A DNA stretch of 64,000 nt from Sulfuricurvum sp. (lineage in GTDB: Bacteria; Campylobacterota; Campylobacteria; Campylobacterales; Sulfurimonadaceae). Positions 55,343-64,000 of the stretch are shown here, one piece after another. Position 1 is the stretch's first letter; every line of letters begins with the position of its first letter. Location: NCBI RefSeq assembly GCF_028681615.1, contig NZ_JAQUHV010000008.1, positions 20,031 through 84,030 of the forward strand. Direction: 5' to 3'. The notes under the pieces were generated by a model that saw nothing but the letters and a program-made list of their open reading frames with translations, had not been told where the DNA came from and did no database searches. The position numbers and the translations under genes are program-made.

Positions 55343-55894
55343 TCAATTCTTTGTCGGAATACTGCTGACTTTTTTACAATCGTTTGAAATCCATTTCCCC
55401 GTTTGATCCATTTGTATAACTTCTGTTTTACCTTCTGACGTTGTCCGTATAGTTGTTTTACCTTTATACGCATTATCCCCAACAAAAGTGAATTCCCCCT
55501 CTCCTGTACTCGGAGGATTTCCTTTGCAGGTAAATTTGAACCAAACGGTATTTCCGCTGCGGCGAAGAACTTTTTGCTGGCATTGTCCATCTGATGGCGG
55601 TATTAAACCTTCTTTGGTATTTTCTTTTGTGACGCAGACTCTCACTGTGGTCCCTTTGGCATTTTGTGTAACACCCTGCGAAGCCATCATCTTTTCCATC
55701 ATTTTACGTTGCTCAGGCGGGAGTGATGCCATTTGCCGGTTCATTTGAGCCATAGATTTTTCTATTTCGCCACTTTGACTTTTGATAGTAGATGTGTATT
55801 CCCATACTCCAGGCCGAATAGTGGTTTCGGCATGAAGAGACTGCAAACCTAACAGCGTTGTCAGGAATAAACCGGATATTATTTTAGAGTTCAT
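55343..55894 (-). CDS. DUF3617 exported protein
   Basis: An exported protein of 183 residues with the DUF3617 layout: signal peptide (KIISGLFLTTLLGLQSLHA), then RPGVWEYTSTIKSQSG, typical of the family, whose function is unknown. A methionine- and glutamine-rich segment (about 45-80) is followed by cysteine-containing strands (VCVTKEN, CQQKVLRRSG, FTCKGNPPS). The start at 55894 (SD AAGGATG) is preferred to an upstream methionine at 55960, which would extend the protein into the region between the genes. Lies 16 bases after the preceding exported protein gene on the same strand. Confidence 0.82.
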   Translation of the reverse strand: MNSKIISGLFLTTLLGLQSLHAETTIRPGVWEYTSTIKSQSGEIEKSMAQMNRQMASLPPEQRKMMEKMMASQGVTQNAKGTTVRVCVTKENTKEGLIPPSDGQCQQKVLRRSGNTVWFKFTCKGNPPSTGEGEFTFVGDNAYKGKTTIRTTSEGKTEVIQMDQTGKWISNDCKKVSSIPTKN

Positions 55895-55910
55895 AATACA
55901 TCCTTTAGGG

Positions 55911-56987
55911 TTATTGACGCATTTGATATACGGGTTGTAATTTTGTCGGCTGTATATCAAGTGTTTTACTCAATGTGTTGTTTTGAAGATTAGCGTCTTT
56001 AAAGGACGGTATGACTAAGGTTGCAGTTACTTTGGTCGGTTTTGTGATTTTGGCATTCGATACCATTGTCACTTCAGCGCCGGATTTTGCTAATTTGCGC
56101 TCAGGATCTAATCCTTCCAATGTCTGTCCACCCCAATTTTTGCCGTCGATTTGCAGTAAAAGGGTAACTGCACTTTTGCCTTTAGATTTATAAATAGTTT
56201 CTGGTATTACACCTTCTCCTATATTTTTGAGCGTAACCGTGATTTGATTGTTTTCATTTACGCTGATATTTGTGATGCCGAGGTCCTTGGATTTTAAGAA
56301 CTCTTCGTCTACAGATTGCTGGGTCCCCGGAAAAGAAACAGTGATTTCAAACTCGGGCGTGAGAGAATGGCTGGTATTTTTTAGGATTAAAAAATACATC
56401 CCTTGGGTTTCCCCCAATTCATTTAAATTGACATCGTGAAAAAACGGTATGCGGCGGTTTTCAGCAAAATCCGCGTATTCAAAATTTTCAGATATTTTAT
56501 GCAAATACACAGGAGGCTGTTTTTTCTTTTTTTTGTATCCCAAAAGTGATTTGACAGTTGTTTTAACAGCTTTTGGGGCATCTGTTACGATTTTTGCGAC
56601 GGTACGTATCTCATCTCCGGCAAGATATTCGGCCGGATTATATTTATTTACTTGTTGAATGAATTGTTGAAATTCATTAGGTTTTATCGGTTTTTTGCCA
56701 TCGAAAAACCGAGAATCCACCAACGCCCATTCGAAAGGAATGTCCCCAAGTTTATAAACTTTATCGCTGTCATAGTTCGTGATTTTTGCCCGGATATCGA
56801 TTCGTCCCGGCTGTGTTACTTCTATAGGAAAATAGGCGACGTAGGGATCATCTTCAGAACCGGTAAAAAGTTTTATCCGCTGGTGAAATAAACCTTGATT
56901 TTCTTCAATTGCTGCAAAAGCTGAAATACTTGTTAGCAAAAACATCGTGATAAAAAGCAATCTTGAATATTCACATACTTTTTTCAT
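55911..56987 (-). CDS. Large exported protein with CARDB-like domain
   Basis: A secreted or periplasmic protein of 358 residues that I do not recognise as a whole. A signal peptide is clear (LLFITMFLLTSISAFA). A middle basic segment (SLLGYKKKKKQPPVYLH) separates a beta-rich N-terminal half (VTQPGRIDIRAKITNYDSDKV) from a CARDB-like C-terminal domain (DLGITNISVNENNQITVTLKNIG to NNTLSKTLD), a cell-adhesion-type beta sandwich. The second ATG (56987) has the better distance to AGGAG than the first (56990). It is followed after 16 bases by the DUF3617 gene. Confidence 0.72.
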   Translation of the reverse strand: MKKVCEYSRLLFITMFLLTSISAFAAIEENQGLFHQRIKLFTGSEDDPYVAYFPIEVTQPGRIDIRAKITNYDSDKVYKLGDIPFEWALVDSRFFDGKKPIKPNEFQQFIQQVNKYNPAEYLAGDEIRTVAKIVTDAPKAVKTTVKSLLGYKKKKKQPPVYLHKISENFEYADFAENRRIPFFHDVNLNELGETQGMYFLILKNTSHSLTPEFEITVSFPGTQQSVDEEFLKSKDLGITNISVNENNQITVTLKNIGEGVIPETIYKSKGKSAVTLLLQIDGKNWGGQTLEGLDPERKLAKSGAEVTMVSNAKITKPTKVTATLVIPSFKDANLQNNTLSKTLDIQPTKLQPVYQMRQ

Positions 56988-57151
56988 CATCTCTCCTTTG
57001 GATATTTACGAACAATGCATTAGAATACAGTTATGCACTTAATTAATTGTATTAAGTATTGTATTAATTGTTTCTAAAACAAAAATATAGTTCTATCTGT
57101 TGTTTTACATTACATAAATTGAATTAAAAACAGTGATCAAAAGGAGTTGTT

Positions 57152-57718
57152 ATGCCAAAAGTTTTAGTGCCTATAGCTGAAGGATTTGAAGAAATTGAAG
57201 CAATTTGTATCATAGATATTTTGCGTCGAGGTGGGATAGAGGTAATCATGGGGTCACTGGATGCAAGACTTTCCGTCAAAGGGGCACATGGGGTTATTAT
57301 GCAGGCAGACCGTCCGATCAAAGGGCTAAGTGCCGATGATCTCGACATGATCGTTCTGCCCGGAGGTTGGGGCGGCACAAAAGCGTTGGCTTCCGATGCA
57401 ACGGTTCAAAACCTGCTCAAAGAGATGGATTCCAAAGGGAAAAATATCGGAGCTATCTGCGCCGCTCCGTTTGCACTGAATGCGGCCGGAGTCCTTAAAG
57501 AGGGGTATACCTGCTATCCGGGCATTGAAGAAGAGATCGAAGTATCCGGATTTCAGGGAGATAAGCATGCTGTTGTTGAGAGTGCCAACGTGATGACCTC
57601 ACGCGGTCCGGGAACGGCAATTTGCTTTGGGCTTGCCATTGTGAAAAAACTTGTCGGAAAAGCTTCGTATGAAAAAGTTCGAGACGGACTTCTCGCTGGT
57701 TATTGTGAAACTCTCTAA
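57152..57718 (+). CDS. DJ-1/PfpI family protein
   Basis: A 188-residue member of the DJ-1/YajL branch, whose members act as deglycases or redox chaperones. The nucleophile cysteine is in GAICAAPFALNAAG (Cys103) and the conserved glutamate is in AEGFEEIEA. VLPGGWGGTKAL precedes it. The SD AAGGAG is strong. The stop overlaps the next gene by 14 bases if that gene starts at GTG 57705. Confidence 0.93.
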   Translation: MPKVLVPIAEGFEEIEAICIIDILRRGGIEVIMGSLDARLSVKGAHGVIMQADRPIKGLSADDLDMIVLPGGWGGTKALASDATVQNLLKEMDSKGKNIGAICAAPFALNAAGVLKEGYTCYPGIEEEIEVSGFQGDKHAVVESANVMTSRGPGTAICFGLAIVKKLVGKASYEKVRDGLLAGYCETL

Positions 57719-58463
57719 AGCGCTCCTTTCATTCATTTTAATCACTCCGGCAGTGTGGGGAGAGATTCATTTGTCTACAAGTGAAGACTTTACCCAAGAA
57801 GCTGCAGGAGAGTATTGTCGATCGCTTGGAAGCGGGTGGCGTTTGATGAGTATTGAAGAGATTTATCATCTTCCAAAAACCACCCCGTTTAATACCGGAT
57901 ACAGTTATTGGTCGTCGGATCAAACGGCTGCCGATAACACAGAGATCGGAACCGGGAGTCAGGGAGATGGCGGCATTATCCCGATGCTCGGGTACAGCTT
58001 TTATCCCAAAGAGCGTAATATTACCCTCTCTCCCGGTTGGAAACGTATCTCAGCAGCCTGTACGAATGAAGTAAAAGCTCAACGAATACGAGAGTATCGT
58101 ATTACACCGGAAGGGGTTGTCGATCCGTATTCCGGAATTACGTGGCTTCCTCTCGACGCAACCGATAAACGGGTCAAATATACGTATGATGATGCCAAAG
58201 AGATGTGCAGCAATCTTACCCTCTATGGGCGTTCATGGCGTCTGCCGACTACGGATGAACTCTACGGTATCGTCGATTACGCGTTTGCCCGCCCTACGGT
58301 CGATATGAAGTTTTTCGGAGTCATGATGCAGCGGTATTACTGGACAAGCGATTTTTTGAACGACAAAGAAGCGTACGTCGTAGGATTCAAACTCGGAGGT
58401 ATCGCAACCGCACCGAAAAAAGAATCGGTGCATGTGCGGTGTGTGAGTGAAGAAATAGAATAG
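57705..58463 (+). CDS. Exported protein with two DUF1566-like repeats
   Basis: About 252 residues beginning at GTG 57705, where a clean signal peptide starts (KLSKALLSFILITPAVWGEIHL). ATG 57669 would lengthen it by 12 residues. Two related units follow: AGEYCRSLGSGWRLMSIEEIYHLP with YWSSD, and AKEMCSNLTLYGRSWRLPTTDELY with YYWTSD, the pattern of DUF1566, which is often found in surface or exported proteins. Function unknown. It overlaps the DJ-1 gene by 14 bases. Confidence 0.72.
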   Translation: MKLSKALLSFILITPAVWGEIHLSTSEDFTQEAAGEYCRSLGSGWRLMSIEEIYHLPKTTPFNTGYSYWSSDQTAADNTEIGTGSQGDGGIIPMLGYSFYPKERNITLSPGWKRISAACTNEVKAQRIREYRITPEGVVDPYSGITWLPLDATDKRVKYTYDDAKEMCSNLTLYGRSWRLPTTDELYGIVDYAFARPTVDMKFFGVMMQRYYWTSDFLNDKEAYVVGFKLGGIATAPKKESVHVRCVSEEIE

Positions 58464-58819
58464 TATATTGCAATGTGTAAATTAATAAATACTTAGTACT
58501 ACAATAGAAAACATACATAAGTATGAATCTCAGATATTATAATCCTTGCCTTTATAATCTATTTTTCTGTATTTAAGATAAATCCGTTATGCCGGAAAAC
58601 CTAATTTTTTAGTTTCCGTATATAAATAATTTCGACAGTGTTTTTCGTATATTAACATGACTGCTTTGTCTATTGTTTATGAGAGGAATAGAATATGCGA
58701 AAAATACTTGATTTGTGTATTATCAAAATCAAAGAAGGCAAATTCAGGCCGCTTAGACATATCACTTTAGCTTAGCGTGCTATATTTTCCGTTTCCTGAA
58801 CCGACCCCTACTGACTGCA
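58464..58819. other. AT-rich intergenic region
   Basis: This 356-base gap between convergent genes contains no supported gene. A 26-codon reading frame at 58695-58775 is described separately. The stretch 58735-58812 is more GC-balanced and may be the end of an insertion sequence. No terminator hairpin stood out. Confidence 0.5.
58695..58775 (+). pseudogene. Possible IS remnant or small ORF
   Basis: A 26-residue frame starting at ATG with GAGAGG upstream: it ends in KEGKFRPLRHITLA. The tail looks like a transposase C-terminus, and the following TTTCCTGAACCGACCCCTAC (58789-58808) could be a terminal repeat, but the family is not identified and the match is from memory only. It might equally be a real small peptide. 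Confidence 0.25.
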
Positions 58820-61408
58820 TCAATTTACATGTAAAACAATTTTAAATTCAGCACCCAACTGTGTGTTTCGTGCACTTAATTGCCCGCGCATATTACGTTC
58901 GATAATAAGCTTGGACATATAGAGGCCCAATCCTGTTCCCTGCTGCTCTTCTTTAGTAGAGATGTAAGGAATAAAAATTGTATCCAACATTTCTGTTGGA
59001 ATACCCCCTCCATTGTCGGTTACAGTGATAATTATCTCATTTGTTGAACGCACCACATTTATATGAATAAATTTATGCTGTATAGGAGCTTTTTTTACAT
59101 GGTCATCAATTGCATCACGTGCATTGTTGATGATGTTGATGATCACTTGTTTAAATTCACTTTCATATCCGGTTAGAACATACGCTTGAGAAGAATCCAT
59201 AGAATTATCCGTACATTTTGCATCGAGCATAATTTCAATATTATGATTTTCAAGCTGTTTCCCCACAATACTTAGCGAATCATTTATTGCCTTGACGACA
59301 TCAAAGGATTTGACTTCTTTGGATGGCTTGAAGAAGTTTCGAAAATCATCAATTGTTTTTGACATATACTCTAAATATTTCTGAATCTCTTCACTGAGAA
59401 GATCGAGTTCTTTTTGATCCAAAGCATTAAACTGGTATTTGAGCCGGATCTCCTGTGAAAGCACACCCACCGCGTTTAACGGCTGACGCCATTGATGGGC
59501 GATCATGCTGATCATTTCCCCCATAGCGGCAAGTTTAGATTGCTGGATAAGAAGCTTTTCCTGTTCAAGACGTTTAGAAGTCTCTCTTTTTACCAATTCA
59601 TTCAGATGCTCTTCCGTATGTTTTTGTTCAGTAATATCCATATTGATACCAACCATGCGATAAGCAACACCCGATTGATTGACTTCATTTTTCCCCAGTG
59701 CACGTATATAGCGTCTCTCTCCATTAGGAGTAGTGATCCAAAAATCCGCACAATATTCGCCGTTATTTTTGACTGCATTGTTCAAATTTTCTTCAACCTT
59801 AGGCTTATCATCGTGATCTATCGCATTACTCCACATCGTATAAGGATTGCTTTTTTGTAATGGTTCAATTCCATATATTTCATACATTCTATCATCCCAT
59901 ATCAACGTGTTACTGGCATAATCCCACTCCCAGATACCGACATTGCCTGCCTGTAACGCTAAAGTCATCCGCAATGAAAAAACTTTTAGCTTTTCCTCTT
60001 CCTCAGAAAGAAGTTTTTCATCGGTAATATCGTGGCGAATAGCGCTATATCCGATCTTGATTCCATTGTTGTCAAAAAGCGGCGAGATCACCGCCTTAAC
60101 CCAGTAAAACTCCCCGTTTTTCTTGCGGTTTTTGATCTCGCCTATCCATGTTTGATCTACTTGAATGGTGTCCCATAACTCTTGATAAAGTGAAGACGGC
60201 ATATCCGGATGGCGGATGATACGGTGACTCTGCCCGATCAGTTCTTCTTTGCTATAACCGCTGATCTGGCAAAATGCTTCGGAAGCATCGGTTATAACCC
60301 CATGAAGATCAGTGCGTGATGTAATAACGTTGTTGTCGATCATCTCATGCATCAGCAGTATCTTCTTCTGTTGAGAAAGAATTTTCTGCTGATCATTGTT
60401 TTCTACATAGAGTTCTTTAGAAATGTACCCGGCAATGACAAAAATTCCCCCAAACATAAGTATATACAATGCAAAAGTAACTAACAGATTCTGATAGATT
60501 TGGGAACGTTCCATATTGATATAATTGATCATTTGGATGGAAAGCGATTGTTGAATATTTTTCATGACATCCATCTTCTGAGTAATGAGATCAAACCAAA
60601 CTTCCGGATTGATGTCAAAAACAGCATCATTATTGCTTTCCATCAGCATCTCTTCCAACAGACTCAATTCCCTAAAAGAATGCGTTTCCATGGTCTGGTT
60701 AAAAATAGCAACCGATTTATTACTTGCATACGTAGAAAAATAGGAAAGGTAGAGCTTCTTTTCAGCGACTGTCATCGTGAGTTTGGTACGCATCCCCGGT
60801 TCAAACCGGTGGTGTGCAAAAGTATTGGCACCGATGGCACGTATGATTCCCAACCGCTCTTTTGCATTCAAGAAACTTGCGTATGCGGCAATTTCACGCA
60901 TTTGGAATGGGTCGTTGGAATCTTTGGAAATTGAGGATATGTCATTTAAATACAAGGTAATAATACGGGTATAAAAATCCAGTTCCTGTTGTACACTCAT
61001 GGAGTAGGTGCTGATTTTGTTGCGTATCATTCCGATTTTATCGAGCTTGTTGCAAGCTTCTCTTATTTTAGGATTGCATACGGCTTTGTTGTAATGCGAC
61101 ATCAGTGCCTTAAGGGCATCATATTGAATATCTACATTTTTGCGTTGTGTACTCAATTGCTTGGCAAATTGTGCGCCGTTTGATCCCAGATAACCAGCTG
61201 ACATACCTCTTTCAGTCTGTATTTCATGAACAAGCGATGCAACTTGGATTGAGATTTGGATCGATTGTTCCATCTCTTCAAGTTTGTGGTATTTGGCATA
61301 TAGACGCATGATATCGCCCATCGTCAAATAGACGATGACAAGAAGAGGAGGAACAATCAGCAGCAATAATTTTGTACTAAAACGGTAGTGGGCAAGATAA
61401 TTACGCAT
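58820..61408 (-). CDS. Sensor histidine kinase, NIT-PAS-PAS
   Basis: An 862-residue membrane kinase. Two helices (about 13-30 and 310-330) flank a periplasmic NIT-like domain (ERGMSAGYLGSNGAQFA and following, the type linked to nitrate and nitrite sensing). Two PAS domains follow (ISGYSKEELIGQSHRIIRHP and GIWEWDYASNTLIWDDR). The phosphorylated histidine is in MIAHQWRQPLNAVG, the nonstandard H box common in Campylobacterota. The ATPase has NIINNARDAI and GTGLGLYMSK. It starts 8 bases after the response-regulator gene at 61417, so the pair is probably a two-component unit. Confidence 0.9.
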   Translation of the reverse strand: MRNYLAHYRFSTKLLLLIVPPLLVIVYLTMGDIMRLYAKYHKLEEMEQSIQISIQVASLVHEIQTERGMSAGYLGSNGAQFAKQLSTQRKNVDIQYDALKALMSHYNKAVCNPKIREACNKLDKIGMIRNKISTYSMSVQQELDFYTRIITLYLNDISSISKDSNDPFQMREIAAYASFLNAKERLGIIRAIGANTFAHHRFEPGMRTKLTMTVAEKKLYLSYFSTYASNKSVAIFNQTMETHSFRELSLLEEMLMESNNDAVFDINPEVWFDLITQKMDVMKNIQQSLSIQMINYINMERSQIYQNLLVTFALYILMFGGIFVIAGYISKELYVENNDQQKILSQQKKILLMHEMIDNNVITSRTDLHGVITDASEAFCQISGYSKEELIGQSHRIIRHPDMPSSLYQELWDTIQVDQTWIGEIKNRKKNGEFYWVKAVISPLFDNNGIKIGYSAIRHDITDEKLLSEEEEKLKVFSLRMTLALQAGNVGIWEWDYASNTLIWDDRMYEIYGIEPLQKSNPYTMWSNAIDHDDKPKVEENLNNAVKNNGEYCADFWITTPNGERRYIRALGKNEVNQSGVAYRMVGINMDITEQKHTEEHLNELVKRETSKRLEQEKLLIQQSKLAAMGEMISMIAHQWRQPLNAVGVLSQEIRLKYQFNALDQKELDLLSEEIQKYLEYMSKTIDDFRNFFKPSKEVKSFDVVKAINDSLSIVGKQLENHNIEIMLDAKCTDNSMDSSQAYVLTGYESEFKQVIINIINNARDAIDDHVKKAPIQHKFIHINVVRSTNEIIITVTDNGGGIPTEMLDTIFIPYISTKEEQQGTGLGLYMSKLIIERNMRGQLSARNTQLGAEFKIVLHVN

Positions 61409-61416
61409 CAGCTTCC

Positions 61417-63411
61417 TTACAGTGCCTCAAAAGGTTTAGGTTGAGCAAAATAGTATCCTTGGAACATATCAACACCCAGAGTTTTCAGTTTATCAAAAAT
61501 TGTCGCATCTTCGACAAATTCTGCGACGGTTTTCACGCCAAGGTTGTTGGCAAACTTGACAATCGTCTCGAGTGCAAGATACCCCCGGTATTCATGAATC
61601 CGTTTGACGACAGAACCGTCAATTTTCAAGATATCCAGCGGCATGTCGAAGAAATAGGCAAAATTGGAATATCCGCTTCCAAAGTCATCGATAGCAATCT
61701 TGGCTCCAAACCCTTTCATATAATTGAAAAAACGGAGGGTTTCATCAATATCTTTTAATCCTTCGCTTTCTAAAATCTCCAATGTGACATTGGCTTTGGG
61801 ATAGCGTTGAAACAGCTCTTCTAAACAAGTTGTGGTTTCTGGATTGGCGATATCATCAAAAGAGAGATTAATACTAAAATCAATAGAACTCTCACCAAAA
61901 TCTCTAAATGCGTTCGTCATTACTTTACGGGTTAATAAGGGATAGTTTTTTGATTGTCGTGCTATATCCAGAAAATGAAAGGGTGTGAATATGTTGTTCG
62001 GTTCTTCGGGATCTATCATACGTACGAGCGCTTCGTATTTAACCAACGAGCCACTGCTATCTACAATCGGCTGATAGTAGTTAACAATCAGATCTTCACT
62101 CAATGCGGTTTTTATCTTATTCTGCATAATGAGATTGGATTTAAACATCTCCCGAATTCCATTGAGGTCGGCAAAACACATAAACGGTACTTTGCGACTC
62201 TTAGCAACCGTTAATGCCATCGATGCTTCACTGAAAAGATCATGTTCTCCGATACAGCTGGCGGCCATGGTGACACCGATATTGATGCTAAGAGTCTTCG
62301 CAATGACAAAATTCTCATTTTCGATCCGTTTAATGAGTTTGAGTGCGAGATCTTCCGCCGTATCGCGCTCAAAGTTTGCCATTTTTTCGGTTAGAATCAC
62401 AAAATGGTCGGTATCGGTACGATAAAGAGTTCTAGGACGTTGATCCGGCCAATAATCTTTTAATATGTGGGCCATGTGCAGCAGTATTTCATCTCCGGCT
62501 TCGAAACCGTACAGATGATTAATATTAGAAAAATTTTCAATATCAATCAGTAGAAGAGCCATAGTCGATTCATTTTTGGCCAACTCTTCAAACAGTTTGA
62601 TACGGTTTGGAAGACCTGTCAGCGGGTCAGTATAGAGCCGATTGATCGTCTCTTCTTTCTCTTTGACAACAGGGGTAATATCACTGATCATTATTGAGAT
62701 TTCTTGGATACTATTTTCTTCGAGTCTAGAAGCAAAAGCGGTAAATAAAACGGTATAACGCTCATTATCCATTGTAAGTGACACCGTTTTACTCAATACT
62801 TTATAATCATTGCAATACTTTAGTATCTCTTCACTCACTTCAGAAGTAAAAAAATCTTTGATGGTTAACAAAGGGTGCTTTATGCAGCAGTGATTATTAA
62901 AATAGTTTTTGAGGTCTTTATTTATATCGATAATGGTTCCATCATTTGTAATACGGATGACAAAATTGGTTTGATCGATAGCCTGACGATAATGCTCAAG
63001 CTCTTGTATACGAATTCGAAGCTGCCGCTTATTCTCAATAATCTCGGCTATACGGCTAATAACTTCGATCAAATCAGTAACACGTATCGGTTTATTGATA
63101 AATTTTTCCACTTTGAGATCAATCGCTTTGTTCAGAAATTCGATCTCATTAAATGCGGATGTGATGATAACCGGTGTATCGATCCCCTTCAGTCGAAGTT
63201 TTTCGATGAAGCTGAGTCCGTCCATTTCAGGCATCCGTATATCGGTGATAATAAGATCAACCGTATGGGATTTGAGATATTCCAAGGCTTGAACACCATT
63301 CTCTGCAGTGGCTATCTTATCTGTTATCATCGAAAGAGTTCGGGCAACTGAATTACGGATCCCTTCTTCATCCTCGACGTAGAGAAGAGAGATATTTAGA
63401 AAATGACTCAT
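61417..63411 (-). CDS. REC-PAS-GGDEF-EAL c-di-GMP phosphodiesterase-like protein
   Basis: A 664-residue response regulator. The receiver (1-120) has the phosphorylated aspartate D57 in ITDIRMPEMDG and lysine in KFINKPIRV. A PAS domain (about 135-255) leads to a GGDEF domain whose active-site GGDEF is replaced by DTDHF (RTDTDHFVIL), so cyclase activity is unlikely. The EAL domain is intact: YYQPIVDSSG, then YEALVRM, NLSFDD, and DDFGSGYSN, with conserved glutamate in AEFVED. It is expected to degrade c-di-GMP under control of the adjacent kinase. Confidence 0.9.
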   Translation of the reverse strand: MSHFLNISLLYVEDEEGIRNSVARTLSMITDKIATAENGVQALEYLKSHTVDLIITDIRMPEMDGLSFIEKLRLKGIDTPVIITSAFNEIEFLNKAIDLKVEKFINKPIRVTDLIEVISRIAEIIENKRQLRIRIQELEHYRQAIDQTNFVIRITNDGTIIDINKDLKNYFNNHCCIKHPLLTIKDFFTSEVSEEILKYCNDYKVLSKTVSLTMDNERYTVLFTAFASRLEENSIQEISIMISDITPVVKEKEETINRLYTDPLTGLPNRIKLFEELAKNESTMALLLIDIENFSNINHLYGFEAGDEILLHMAHILKDYWPDQRPRTLYRTDTDHFVILTEKMANFERDTAEDLALKLIKRIENENFVIAKTLSINIGVTMAASCIGEHDLFSEASMALTVAKSRKVPFMCFADLNGIREMFKSNLIMQNKIKTALSEDLIVNYYQPIVDSSGSLVKYEALVRMIDPEEPNNIFTPFHFLDIARQSKNYPLLTRKVMTNAFRDFGESSIDFSINLSFDDIANPETTTCLEELFQRYPKANVTLEILESEGLKDIDETLRFFNYMKGFGAKIAIDDFGSGYSNFAYFFDMPLDILKIDGSVVKRIHEYRGYLALETIVKFANNLGVKTVAEFVEDATIFDKLKTLGVDMFQGYYFAQPKPFEAL

Positions 63412-63840
63412 ACAAATCCTTTCTTATATTTAGAAATAATTAATAGATAAAAATATAATTGATTAATTTTTATCTTTATTATGTTTAATTATAGCTTTAT
63501 ATTTTCAAGGCTATTTTTTTATTTTGCTTTTCACTCAGATTTATTCTATATAGTTTGTTAAATCTAGTCTCTTTTTCCATTATTGAGTGGAATCCATTTT
63601 CCATTCATAAGATCCGAATTGAGTATTAAATATAATTTATGCAAAATTTAAGTTTGTAAAAACACTTTTAAAACCTTTTAGTATTATAATTATATTTAAC
63701 AACAACATATTTTAACTTCAAAGTTATAATAGTTAATAAGTCTATTTTGGTGGAGTAAATTTATGATTTCCAAAACCGATTTTTAGGCATTTTTATTTAC
63801 CTTAAAACTCAATATATGAAAGTTAAGTAAGCATAATTAA
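63412..63840. other. AT-rich region between divergent signalling genes
   Basis: A 429-base, very AT-rich region that must hold the promoters of both genes. A strong SD (GGTGGAG, 63750-63756) precedes a 7-codon frame ATG...TAG at 63763-63786. No hairpin was clear. The SD nearest to the response-regulator start at 63841 is weak. Confidence 0.5.
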
Positions 63841-64000
63841 ATGAGCAATATTAATCAAAAAACATTTCATATCGTATGTGTAGACGATTCGGCAACTAAT
63901 CAACAACTGCTCAGTTCCGTTTTAGATAAGCATGGATACAAAGTAACATCAATCGATGATGGGCAAAAAGCTCTTGATTATATCGCCAAAAACCCTTCAG
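63841..64000 (+). CDS. Response-regulator receiver domain, 5' part
   Basis: The first 53 residues of a protein with a receiver domain, cut by the right edge. IVCVDDSATNQQLLSSVLDKHGY is the standard acidic-pocket opening with the two metal-binding aspartates, and SIDDGQKALDYI follows. What lies downstream (output domain or not) is outside the window. It is divergent from the REC-PAS-GGDEF-EAL gene. Confidence 0.8.
   Translation, partial: MSNINQKTFHIVCVDDSATNQQLLSSVLDKHGYKVTSIDDGQKALDYIAKNPS

Noticed and set aside
1..64000. CRISPR arrays, rRNA or tRNA genes
   Set aside because: No regularly spaced repeats and no conserved rRNA or tRNA blocks were seen on reading the window.

Overview
The window is a stretch of chromosome from a member of the Campylobacterota (former Epsilonproteobacteria), most like a free-living Sulfuricurvum or Sulfurimonas relative. 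This rests on recognised gene orders rather than a database search. The blocks bioA / ppiD-like / ftsA / ftsZ, DUF2018 / exported protein / polyprenyl synthase / hemA / proS / hemC, and HIT / pheS / pheT / aroA / ispH / rpsA / small protein / serA match, as I remember them, Helicobacter pylori neighbourhoods. A MutS7-type MutS with an HNH tail and many signalling proteins fit a free-living sulfur-oxidising lineage. No rRNA, tRNA or CRISPR array was seen.

Layout. 1-4611: the end of a TonB-dependent receptor, a small membrane protein, an M48 protease, prmC, a DUF4149-like membrane protein and an Mla-type ABC ATPase. 4612-6800: an AT-rich accessory island with three small genes (a possible PUA-like protein, an unknown protein and a DUF1643 protein), bounded by hairpin repeats and a possible transposon-end remnant. 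6805-11143 (minus strand): a J-domain protein, ftsZ, ftsA and a PpiD-like chaperone. 11262-14801: bioA, a LysR regulator, rsmH and an FtsL-like protein. 14885-15362: a brnT/brnA toxin-antitoxin pair. 15564-24124: a long co-directional run for isoprenoid side chains, tetrapyrroles, proS, a periplasmic disulfide protein and a UbiD decarboxylase. 24230-26995: a cytochrome, argH, OsmC and HIT. 27154-36383: pheST, aroA, ispH, rpsA and serA. 36508-40022: Kup potassium uptake with a short KdpD-like kinase and KdpE. 40086-43016: MutS7. 43019-54525 (minus strand): a CheW fusion sensor, SelO, and a five-gene operon of TolC, membrane fusion protein, a two-piece RND pump and FapA/DUF342. 54728-58463: efp, two exported proteins, a DJ-1 protein and a DUF1566 protein. 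58820-64000: a NIT-PAS-PAS histidine kinase, a REC-PAS-GGDEF-EAL protein, and the start of another response regulator.

How the genes fit together. The core blocks are essential housekeeping: division, translation, haem and quinone synthesis, aromatic amino acids and serine. Polyprenyl synthase, UbiD, hemA and hemC together would serve respiratory chain assembly. The two ends and the centre carry sensing modules (c-di-GMP turnover, chemotaxis coupling, potassium).

Most worth a second look: MutS7-HNH; a pair of oppositely oriented, about 84-base intergenic elements (1231-1315 and 14429-14511) whose first stem differs by compensatory changes; a palindrome over both the -10 box and start codon of brnT; the soluble, internally duplicated CheW sensor; the two-gene RND permease joined to FapA; and the unknown genes of the 4.6-6.8 kb island.
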